Below, piece by piece: positions 1 through 4,820 of a stretch of 8,478 nt of DNA (the stretch's first letter is position 1; each line of letters starts with the position of its first letter). The stretch comes from Candidatus Levybacteria bacterium RIFCSPLOWO2_01_FULL_39_10. GTDB lineage: Bacteria > Patescibacteriota > Microgenomatia > Levybacterales > UBA12049. The stretch covers positions 9,716-18,193 of the forward strand of contig MFOV01000004.1 of NCBI GenBank assembly GCA_001782515.1, read 5' to 3'. The notes under the pieces were generated by a model. That model ran no database searches. It saw only the letters and a list, made by a program, of their open reading frames with translations, and was not told the DNA's origin. Both the position numbers and the translations under genes were made by a program.

Positions 1-329
1 TTTTTGGAGACGGAAAACAAACTAGATCACTTTGTTTCGTAACAGATACTGTAGAAGGATTAAAAATGTTAATGTTTAATGATAATACAAAAGGCGAAGT
101 TGTAAATATTGGCTCAAGTGAGGAACATAGCGTTTTAGAATTTGCGGAGATAGTAAAAAAAATGACTGAATCAAATAGCGAAATTGTTTTTAGTGAAAAA
201 TTACCTGAAGATGATCCTATCAAAAGGAAACCTGATATAACAAAGGCAAAAAAACTTCTTGGCTGGGAGCCAAAAGTTTCACTGAGCGTCGGACTCACGA
301 AAACTATAGACTATTTTAAACAAGCATGA
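1..329 (+). CDS. NAD-dependent epimerase/dehydratase, probably UDP-glucuronate decarboxylase type (C-terminal part, 5' truncated)
   Basis: The reading frame is open from base 3 to the TGA at 327-329, so the gene enters from the left edge and lacks its start; the ATG at 66 is internal. The first codons read FGDGKQTRS followed by a VTDTVEGL segment. This matches the extended short-chain dehydrogenase stretch that reads YGDGxQTRSFxYVDDLVxGL in nucleotide-sugar epimerases and decarboxylases. The tail has LPEDDPIKRKPD, then TKAKKLLGWEPKVSL and a final TIDYF, the typical C-terminus of UDP-glucuronate decarboxylase (UDP-xylose synthase) and close relatives. These cytosolic enzymes make nucleotide sugars for surface glycans. 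The Rossmann domain and YxxxK catalytic residues lie outside the window, so the exact substrate cannot be read. The stop overlaps the next gene's start in an ATGA, implying one transcript and coupled translation with the glycosyltransferases downstream. Confidence 0.85.
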   Translation, partial: FGDGKQTRSLCFVTDTVEGLKMLMFNDNTKGEVVNIGSSEEHSVLEFAEIVKKMTESNSEIVFSEKLPEDDPIKRKPDITKAKKLLGWEPKVSLSVGLTKTIDYFKQA

Positions 330-1498
330 AAAAAGCAACAGTTATTATTCCAACCTACAACGAAAAAGGAAATATAGAAAAACTTGTTGAAATCCTGGAA
401 AATGATATCTTTCCACAAATTAAAAATTATGAGATGACCATTTTGGTAGTTGACGATAATTCTCCCGATGGTACAGCAGATGTTGTTAAAAATCTTATGA
501 AGAAATGGAAAAATATTCGTTTGAATTCGGGTGAAAAAGAAGGTCTTGGCGCAGCTTATGTAAGAGGAATGGACTACGCAATTGAGGAAATGGGCGCAGA
601 TGTTTTTTTTGAAATGGATGCAGATCTTTCCCACGATCCCAAAAAAATTCCTGAATTTCTTGAAAAAATTGATGAAGGCTTTGATGTTGTAATTGGGGCA
701 AGATACATAAAAGGAGGATCAATTCCCAAAAACTGGGGAATTCACAGAAAACTATTTTCAATTTTTGGAAATCTGATAGTGAGAGTGGTTTTGATGAGAT
801 TTTGGCATCACGACTGGACTACGGGTTACAGAGCCATAAGAAAAGAAGTTTTTGTAAAGTTAAAACCCGGACTTCATGAATTCAAAGGATACACATTTCA
901 AGTTTCTTTTCTTCATAAAGCAATAGCCGACGGGTTTAAAGTTTGTGAAGTTCCTTTTCATTTTATTGATAGGACTCTGGGTAAATCAAAAATTGCACCA
1001 AGAGAGTATATTTTCGACCTTTTAAAATATGTTTTTACCGCACGAGCGATTGAACTTGTTCACTCGCCATTTTTAAAATACGCAATAACAGGATTCATTG
1101 GATTTTTGATAAATGCAGTAACACTTGAGATTTTTGCAGGAATTTTAGGCTGGCATCCTGCTATTGCCGCTGCCGCGTCAGCTGAGCTTTCAATTATCTG
1201 GAATTTTACAGTGAACAATTTCTGGACATTCGGACACCACAAAATTACAAATCCTTGGAAAGTGCTTGTTAAATTCCCTCAGTTTAACTTGGTATCATTT
1301 GGTTCACTTCTTATTATTTCGACTGTTGTTTGGCTTGGAACACATTTCTTCGGAAATACAACATTAGTAAGACAAGCGTCACTTATATTTGCAATTGTTT
1401 TTTTTGTTATCCCTTACAGCTATTCTATGTATAATATCTTTATATGGAAAAGGTGGCACATCTCATTTCTTTCAAAACTTCAGGAAAAAGCAGGATAA
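326..1498 (+). CDS. Polyprenol-phosphate glycosyltransferase (GT2, DPM1-like) fused to GtrA-type membrane domain
   Basis: The first ~240 residues are a GT2 domain. It opens with VIIPTYNE (res. 6-13), then VVDDNSPDGT (41-50), the metal-binding MDADLSHDP (97-105; D98, D100), VIGARYIKGG (122-131) and DRTLGKSK (215-222). This set is typical of dolichol/polyprenol-phosphate mannosyl- or glucosyltransferases, which move a sugar from a nucleotide donor to a lipid carrier at the inner membrane face. Residues ~249-378 form a GtrA-like domain with several hydrophobic segments, including YAITGFIGFLINAV and the conserved WNFTVNNFWTF. GtrA domains are thought to help flip or present lipid-linked sugar. 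The 390-residue fusion is a known architecture. The ATG overlaps the previous stop by 4 bases and has no clear Shine-Dalgarno, so it is probably translated by coupling. The GT39-like gene downstream would use the lipid-linked sugar. Sugar identity is not determinable. Confidence 0.92.
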   Translation: MKKATVIIPTYNEKGNIEKLVEILENDIFPQIKNYEMTILVVDDNSPDGTADVVKNLMKKWKNIRLNSGEKEGLGAAYVRGMDYAIEEMGADVFFEMDADLSHDPKKIPEFLEKIDEGFDVVIGARYIKGGSIPKNWGIHRKLFSIFGNLIVRVVLMRFWHHDWTTGYRAIRKEVFVKLKPGLHEFKGYTFQVSFLHKAIADGFKVCEVPFHFIDRTLGKSKIAPREYIFDLLKYVFTARAIELVHSPFLKYAITGFIGFLINAVTLEIFAGILGWHPAIAAAASAELSIIWNFTVNNFWTFGHHKITNPWKVLVKFPQFNLVSFGSLLIISTVVWLGTHFFGNTTLVRQASLIFAIVFFVIPYSYSMYNIFIWKRWHISFLSKLQEKAG

Positions 1499-3033
1499 AA
1501 AAAGAGTACCTGATTCTTTCACTTATTCTACTTCTAGGATTTTTCTTAAGGGTTTACAAAATAAGAGACTACATTGTTTTTCTTGGAGATGAAGGGCGGG
1601 ATGCACTCGTTGTGCACGGAATTTTGCATGGCGATCTGACGCTTCTTGGACCGACTTCATCGGTTGGTGGATTTTTTCTTGGACCTATTTATTACTATTT
1701 TATGGCGCCATTTTTACTTCTTTCAAACTATGATCCCGTAGGACCTGCTATTATGGTGGTCCTTTTTGGAATTGCAACAATTTTTTTAGTTTACCAAGTA
1801 GGACGCGAGTTTTTTGGAAAGAAAGCAGGCCTGATCTCTAGTTTGTTATATGCTATTTCGCCCATTGTAATCGTCTATTCTAGATCCTCTTGGAATCCGA
1901 ATGTCTTTCCATTTTTCACAATTGCGAGTTTATACAGTTTGTATAAAGCTGTTTCCAAGAATAAATGGTGGCTTTTTGTTCTCTCAGGGATTTTAATGGG
2001 AATAAATCTTCAGATCCATTATCTTGCAACATTTGTCGGCGCTATCATGTTTTTTTATATTCTTTTTGTTGAGTTCAAACCAAACCTGTCATGGTTTGTA
2101 AATTCCTTAAAAAGATACCTTCTGATGCTTGCAGGTTTTATTATCGGATTTTCTCCTTTTATTGCATTTGAGCTGAGGCACAGCTTTACAAATTCACTTA
2201 ATATCCTTCACTTTATAATAAATTCTGAAGAAACTGGGATTTCCGGCGAGTTATACAGAAATTCTTATAACGTTTTCTTAAGGCTTTTTGGGGGACTTTC
2301 CATAAGCCTTCCTGCTCCTTCCAATTTTAAAAATTTTGATCCTGCTCTTATCCAAGTCTGGATTATTGCGTCAGTTATTTTGGGCGTCTCATCAATCGGA
2401 TTTTTTCTGTATTTATTTTTCAAAGAAAGGAAAGATTCTGCTGCATTTAAAAAATATCTTTTAGTACTTATTTGGGGAATAGTTGGAATAGGGCTTTTCA
2501 GCTTTTATCAAAAACCCATTTATGATTATTATCTTGGGTTTTTGTATCCTCTTCCGTTTATTCTAATTGGAGCAATGCTCTCATTTATCTGGAATGGATA
2601 CAAAAAAATAGGAATCGCTCTTTCAATCTTTGCTCTTGCCGTTCTTGTTTTAGTCAATCTTAAATTTACGCCAATTGCTGTCCCAGGAAATCACCAGGTG
2701 GACCAAGTGAAAATGATTTCCGAATTCCTGCTCTCAAAAACAAACGGCAAACCTTTCAATCTTGCTCTAATGTCAGCAGGAAATTCGGACCACGCCTACA
2801 AATATTTTTTCAAACTTGCAGGGCGTGACCCTACTGTAATTCTTAATCCTGAGATAGATCCTGAAAGAAATTCAGTGACTAGCCAACTATATGTTATTTG
2901 TGAGAAAAGTGTTCCTTGTGCTCCCCTTGGCTATTCGCTTTGGGAAATAGCAGGTTTTGGAAGAGCTGAAATTGAGGACCGGTGGGATTATCAACTGGTT
3001 GAGATTTTCAAGCTTGTTCATTATGGGGAATAG
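1444..3033 (+). CDS. GT39/ArnT-like integral membrane glycosyltransferase (GT-C fold)
   Basis: This 529-residue polytopic protein has many hydrophobic helices between residues ~22 and ~407 and a soluble C-terminal tail of about 120 residues. The first periplasmic-side loop carries FLGDEGRDA (res. 46-54), with the acidic D49-E50 pair at the place where GT-C enzymes of the PMT/ArnT type keep their catalytic acid. It is followed by GPTSSVGGFFLGPIYYY (69-85). Further landmarks are YSRSSWNPNVFPFF (145-158) and QIHYLA (190-195). Such enzymes take a sugar from a polyprenyl-phosphate donor and transfer it to protein, lipid or glycan outside the membrane. The preceding GT2-GtrA protein is a plausible donor maker. 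The chosen ATG lies 55 bases inside the preceding gene, with no Shine-Dalgarno; GTG at 1453 is a possible alternative. The first ~20 residues are basic and not obviously conserved, so the exact start is uncertain. Acceptor unknown. Confidence 0.85.
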   Translation: MEKVAHLISFKTSGKSRIKKEYLILSLILLLGFFLRVYKIRDYIVFLGDEGRDALVVHGILHGDLTLLGPTSSVGGFFLGPIYYYFMAPFLLLSNYDPVGPAIMVVLFGIATIFLVYQVGREFFGKKAGLISSLLYAISPIVIVYSRSSWNPNVFPFFTIASLYSLYKAVSKNKWWLFVLSGILMGINLQIHYLATFVGAIMFFYILFVEFKPNLSWFVNSLKRYLLMLAGFIIGFSPFIAFELRHSFTNSLNILHFIINSEETGISGELYRNSYNVFLRLFGGLSISLPAPSNFKNFDPALIQVWIIASVILGVSSIGFFLYLFFKERKDSAAFKKYLLVLIWGIVGIGLFSFYQKPIYDYYLGFLYPLPFILIGAMLSFIWNGYKKIGIALSIFALAVLVLVNLKFTPIAVPGNHQVDQVKMISEFLLSKTNGKPFNLALMSAGNSDHAYKYFFKLAGRDPTVILNPEIDPERNSVTSQLYVICEKSVPCAPLGYSLWEIAGFGRAEIEDRWDYQLVEIFKLVHYGE

Positions 3034-3042
3034 TAAAGTCTT

Positions 3043-3073
3043 TAGCCTCGCAAGGAGAGACCTTATAAGGCTA
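3043..3073 (+). other. Two-tier hairpin downstream of the GT39-like gene
   Basis: TAGCCT (3043-3048) pairs perfectly with AGGCTA (3068-3073). Inside it AAGG (3052-3055) pairs with CCTT (3061-3064). No T-run follows, so this is not a standard intrinsic terminator. It could be an mRNA 3'-end structure for the glycan operon or chance. It lies in the 99-base gap before the next promoter, where nothing else was recognised. Confidence 0.35.
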
Positions 3074-3117
3074 GATTGTTCGAATTACTACTACAAAGAC
3101 CCCTGCTGCGAATAATT

Positions 3118-3126
3118 TGATATAAT
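3118..3126 (+). promoter_or_regulatory. Extended -10 promoter for a leaderless transcript
   Basis: TGATATAAT is a perfect extended -10 (TG at 3118-3119, TATAAT at 3121-3126). The ATG of the downstream gene begins at 3133, exactly where transcription should start 6-7 bases after the -10. No Shine-Dalgarno exists between them, so the mRNA is probably leaderless. No good -35 is present at the 16-18 base spacing, which an extended -10 does not require. Confidence 0.75.
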
Positions 3127-3132
3127 CCCGGC

Positions 3133-3624
3133 ATGGAACGTTTAGCGTTTAGACCGCTAGAAGAAGCAGAAACTAATAAGTCTATTATTTTCTTGGCAGG
3201 GCCAATACAGGGGACGAATGATTGGCAAGCGAGAGCCATAGAAATTCTTCACGATCTTAATCCCGATGTTGCAATAGCTTCCCCAAGACGCCTAACATTT
3301 GATGAGGCTGACTTTGACTATGATCAGCAAGTTGATTGGGAGACGTTACATTTAAGACGTGCAGGACGAACAGGGGTAATTCTATTTTGGTTAGCTCGCG
3401 AAGAGATACCCATACCAGGAAGAACATATGCTCAAACCACAAGATTTGAATTCGCAGAATGGGTAACCCAACATAAGTACATGAAAGCTAGAATAGTCGT
3501 GGGAATTGAAGAAGGCTATTCTGGAGCAAAATATATAAGAAAAAGACTTCAAGAGACTCCAGATATTCCGATCGTCGACAACTTAGAAGAAGTTTGCATG
3601 GAAGCATTGAAGAAGATTAAATAA
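3133..3624 (+). CDS. Nucleoside 2-deoxyribosyltransferase-like protein
   Basis: The protein has 163 residues. After a 17-residue N-terminal extension comes IIFLAGPIQGTNDWQ (res. 18-32), the glycine-rich nucleoside/phosphate-binding start of the nucleoside 2-deoxyribosyltransferase-like superfamily. It continues with IASPRRL (48-54), QVDWETLHLRRA (66-77), GVILFWLARE (81-90) and YAQTTRFEFAEW (99-110). E106 in the RFEF motif sits where the family keeps its catalytic glutamate. Family members exchange or hydrolyse the N-glycosidic bond of (deoxy)nucleosides or nucleotides in salvage, modified-base metabolism or defence. The variant here resembles the Nuc_deoxyri_tr2 subgroup, whose substrates are mostly unknown. 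The gene stands alone: its own extended -10 in front, a strong terminator behind, and unrelated neighbours. The start is well supported by the promoter position. This looks like an independently acquired single-gene module, which is an inference. Confidence 0.8.
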   Translation: MERLAFRPLEEAETNKSIIFLAGPIQGTNDWQARAIEILHDLNPDVAIASPRRLTFDEADFDYDQQVDWETLHLRRAGRTGVILFWLAREEIPIPGRTYAQTTRFEFAEWVTQHKYMKARIVVGIEEGYSGAKYIRKRLQETPDIPIVDNLEEVCMEALKKIK

Positions 3625-3626
3625 AG

Positions 3627-3658
3627 AAAAATCCCACACCAAAAAGTGCGGGATTTTT
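3627..3658. terminator. Bidirectional intrinsic terminator between convergent genes
   Basis: AAAAATCCCACAC (3627-3639) pairs with GTGCGGGATTTTT (3646-3658), 12 of 13 positions, with a CAAAAA loop and one A/C mismatch at 3636/3649. Read on +, the stem ends in a T-run two bases after the 3133-3624 gene; read on -, the same structure also ends in a T-run and lies downstream of the DUF5679 gene. It therefore serves both converging transcripts. Confidence 0.88.
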
Positions 3659-3665
3659 CATATTG

Positions 3666-3699
3666 TTTCTTGAAGAAATCCAAAAAAATCTTCAAGAAA
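3666..3699. other. Perfect 11-bp inverted repeat downstream of the DUF5679 gene
   Basis: TTTCTTGAAGA (3666-3676) and TCTTCAAGAAA (3689-3699) are exact reverse complements around a 12-base A-rich loop. On the - strand the hairpin forms 15 bases after the DUF5679 stop and just before the bidirectional terminator. No T-run follows it on the - strand. It may stabilise the mRNA 3' end or be the remains of a second terminator. Confidence 0.6.
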
Positions 3700-3713
3700 G
3701 TAGTAAGAAATTT

Positions 3714-3857
3714 TTAGGCCTTTCCAATCCTGTACATTCCAGTACCACAGACTGGACATTTACCTTTAAGTGCTGGTTTGCCATTTTTCATTGTAACCGG
3801 TTGAGCGTTTGGATCGTCTCTTTTTGCTCTACACTTTACGCAATACATTTCTGCCAT
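3714..3857 (-). CDS. DUF5679 zinc-ribbon small protein
   Basis: This 47-residue protein starts MAEMYCVKCRAKRD and ends KGKCPVCGTGMYRIGKA. Two CxxC pairs (C6/C9 and C34/C37) form a four-cysteine zinc ribbon separated by TMKNGKPALKG, matching the DUF5679 family. The biochemical role is not established; the small basic ribbon suggests nucleic-acid, ribosome or protein binding. The start at 3857 is set by a strong Shine-Dalgarno, GGAGGTGA on the - strand, with GGAGG at 3870-3866 and 8 bases of spacing. The frame stays open upstream to an ATG at 3968, but that stretch is a hairpin array giving an arginine/proline-rich peptide unlike the family, so the short form is preferred. It lies downstream of the 91-residue membrane-protein gene on the same strand and may share its transcript. 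Confidence 0.85.
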   Translation of the reverse strand: MAEMYCVKCRAKRDDPNAQPVTMKNGKPALKGKCPVCGTGMYRIGKA

Positions 3858-3865
3858 ATATCTCA

Positions 3866-3870
3866 CCTCC
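3866..3870 (-). promoter_or_regulatory. Strong Shine-Dalgarno of the DUF5679 gene
   Basis: GGAGG, extended to GGAGGTGA, stands 8 bases before the ATG at 3857. It is the strongest ribosome-binding site in the window and decides the short start. The last hairpin of the upstream array ends only 4 bases before it. Confidence 0.85.
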
Positions 3871-3874
3871 TTCC

Positions 3875-3966
3875 AGGTTCGAAACCTTCTAGGTTGGGAA
3901 CCCTCCGGGCCAGAGGCCTTTCTCCGAACCAGAGGTTCTCTGAACCGGAGGTCCGGGCCGGTGGCC
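3875..3966. repeat. Tandem array of ~16-nt triloop mini-hairpins
   Basis: Consecutive dyads occur, each with a 3-nt loop: AGGTT-CGA-AACCT (3875-3887), GGTT-GGG-AACC (3892-3902), GGCC-AGA-GGCC (3908-3918), GAACC-AGA-GGTTC (3926-3938), ACC-GGA-GGT (3944-3952, inside GAACC/GGTCC) and GGCC-GGT-GGCC (3956-3966). Unit starts at 3876, 3892 and 3908, and again at 3926 and 3942, are exactly 16 bases apart. The first two 16-mers match at 12 of 16 positions. TCCGGGCC recurs 48 bases apart (3904, 3952). Between dyads lie pyrimidine spacers (TTCT, CTCC, TTTCTCC, TCT). Stem changes are compensatory (GGTT/AACC versus GGCC/GGCC). The block is far richer in G+C than its surroundings. It lies between the 91-residue gene and DUF5679, so as RNA it would be the DUF5679 leader. 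Function unknown. Confidence 0.8.
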
Positions 3967-3985
3967 ATTAATCATTAAATTGAGT

Positions 3986-4261
3986 TTAAATTCTTCCAAG
4001 CAATAAAAAAAATAGAGCTGTTTGGACAGCAACCGCAACAGATGTAAGTATCAATATTTTTTTAATATCATCTTTAACGTATGCGAATGATTGAACGCTG
4101 ACATGAGTTTTGCCTGTCTCCTCAAGCATTAATGATTCAATGCTTGGCGTTTCATCGCTTTTATATCTGTTCTCTGTCTTCTCTGGAGACTCAAGATGAT
4201 AAAGCATATGACGTTTGTCGGCAAGAACTTTTTGACGTCTTGTTTTTTTCTTCTTTGACAT
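3986..4261 (-). CDS. Small basic single-span membrane protein, unknown function
   Basis: The 91-residue protein begins MSKKKKTRRQKVLADKRH, a highly basic cytosolic head. A polar, acidic middle (res. ~22-60) follows, and it ends in one hydrophobic segment (res. ~69-88, ILILTSVAVAVQTALFFLLL) and a short GRI tail. This suggests a C-terminal tail-anchored membrane protein with a nucleic-acid- or phospholipid-binding N-terminus. YVKDDIKKI directly precedes the membrane segment. No known domain was recognised. The start is supported by AGGAGA on the - strand, 8 bases before the ATG at 4261. Upstream is a - strand promoter with a perfect TTGACA. The DUF5679 zinc-ribbon gene follows on the same strand 128 bases later, after the hairpin array. 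Confidence 0.78.
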   Translation of the reverse strand: MSKKKKTRRQKVLADKRHMLYHLESPEKTENRYKSDETPSIESLMLEETGKTHVSVQSFAYVKDDIKKILILTSVAVAVQTALFFLLLGRI

Positions 4262-4269
4262 TTTAGGGT

Positions 4270-4274
4270 CTCCT
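4270..4274 (-). promoter_or_regulatory. Shine-Dalgarno of the 91-residue membrane-protein gene
   Basis: AGGAG (within AGGAGA on the - strand) stands 8 bases before the ATG at 4261 and supports that start. Both - strand genes have good Shine-Dalgarno sites, while most + strand genes here do not. Confidence 0.75.
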
Positions 4275-4297
4275 GCCTAATTGAGGCTACACTAGGC

Positions 4298-4327
4298 AAG
4301 ATACACTATTGACTTGGTGCCTGTCAA
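4298..4327 (-). promoter_or_regulatory. Promoter of the minus-strand two-gene unit
   Basis: On the - strand, a perfect TTGACA (4327-4322) is followed after 18 bases by TATCTT (4303-4298, 4 of 6 matches to TATAAT). Transcription would start near 4291, giving a leader of about 30 bases that contains the Shine-Dalgarno. The -35 faces the divergent + strand -35. Confidence 0.6.
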
Positions 4328-4338
4328 GGAGTAACAAT
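4309..4338 (+). promoter_or_regulatory. Promoter of the DUF4446-DUF3048 unit
   Basis: TTGACT (4309-4314) and AACAAT (4333-4338) are separated by 18 bases. Transcription would start only a few bases before, or at, the ATG at 4347, so the mRNA is leaderless or nearly so. The -10 is only a moderate match. Confidence 0.55.
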
Positions 4339-4346
4339 AAATATCT

Positions 4347-4814
4347 ATGCCGTTAAATTTACTAGCGCCAATTCTTATCGGAATATTAATCTGGCTTTTT
4401 TTATTAACAATAGTTTTTTGGAGAATATATCTTCATTACAATAAACTTACGGAAGGGACTACCAATACGGGCTTAAAACCACTTCTTGAGGAGCTTATTT
4501 CCCAAAACAGGGAGTATAAAAAGGATATTGAAAAACTGGGGGCATGGTGTGATAGAATAGAAAAAGAGGGAAGCTTTCATATTCAAAGAGTGGGTCTTCT
4601 CAGATTCAATCCTTTTAAGGACACAGGAGGAGATCAAAGCTTCATACTCTCCCTGGTTGATAAAAATGATACCGGGGTTATTATTTCTGGGCTGTATTCA
4701 AGATCGGGCCTCCGGTGGTATGCTAAGAAAATAAAAAACGGAAAAGGAGAAGAACACGAACTATCGGATGAGGAGAAAAAAGCATTGAGAGTTGCAGGAG
4801 AAATTAAAAACTGA
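4347..4814 (+). CDS. DUF4446 family membrane-anchored protein
   Basis: The protein has 155 residues. Residues ~5-28 form one N-terminal membrane segment. A charged stretch with helix character (res. ~45-75) follows, then the DUF4446 signature RFNPFKDTGGDQSFILSLVD (res. 86-105). It continues with VIISGLYSRSGLRWYAKKIKNGKG (111-134) and an ELSDEEKKAL tail (138-147). Length and domain order are normal for this family of small bacterial membrane proteins, whose role is not established. The ATG sits just after a -35/-10 pair with no Shine-Dalgarno, consistent with leaderless translation. The stop TGA is 6 bases before the DUF3048 gene, suggesting co-transcription with that second membrane-anchored envelope protein. 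Confidence 0.85.
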   Translation: MPLNLLAPILIGILIWLFLLTIVFWRIYLHYNKLTEGTTNTGLKPLLEELISQNREYKKDIEKLGAWCDRIEKEGSFHIQRVGLLRFNPFKDTGGDQSFILSLVDKNDTGVIISGLYSRSGLRWYAKKIKNGKGEEHELSDEEKKALRVAGEIKN

Positions 4815-4820
4815 CCCAAT

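Noticed and set aside
66..68. ATG at 66 as the start of a small protein
   Set aside because: The frame is open to the left edge and encodes conserved epimerase residues upstream, so this methionine is internal to a truncated gene.
3871..3890. GGTTCGAAACC resembling a tRNA T-arm
   Set aside because: Only three stem pairs form beside the TTCGAAA loop, and no acceptor, D or anticodon arms surround it; it is the first unit of the hairpin array.
3875..3966. CRISPR array
   Set aside because: Units are only about 16 nt, degenerate and contiguous, without 25-40 base unique spacers, and no cas genes are present.
3858..3968. N-terminal extension of the DUF5679 protein to an ATG at 3968
   Set aside because: The stretch is the hairpin array, giving an Arg/Pro-rich peptide unlike the family. 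The internal ATG at 3857 has a very strong Shine-Dalgarno and begins the conserved domain.
4274..4298. TGCCTA/TAGGCA stem as a leader hairpin masking the Shine-Dalgarno of the 91-residue gene
   Set aside because: On the predicted promoter, the left arm overlaps the -10 and start region and would not be transcribed, so an RNA hairpin is unlikely. It is kept only as a possible DNA operator.
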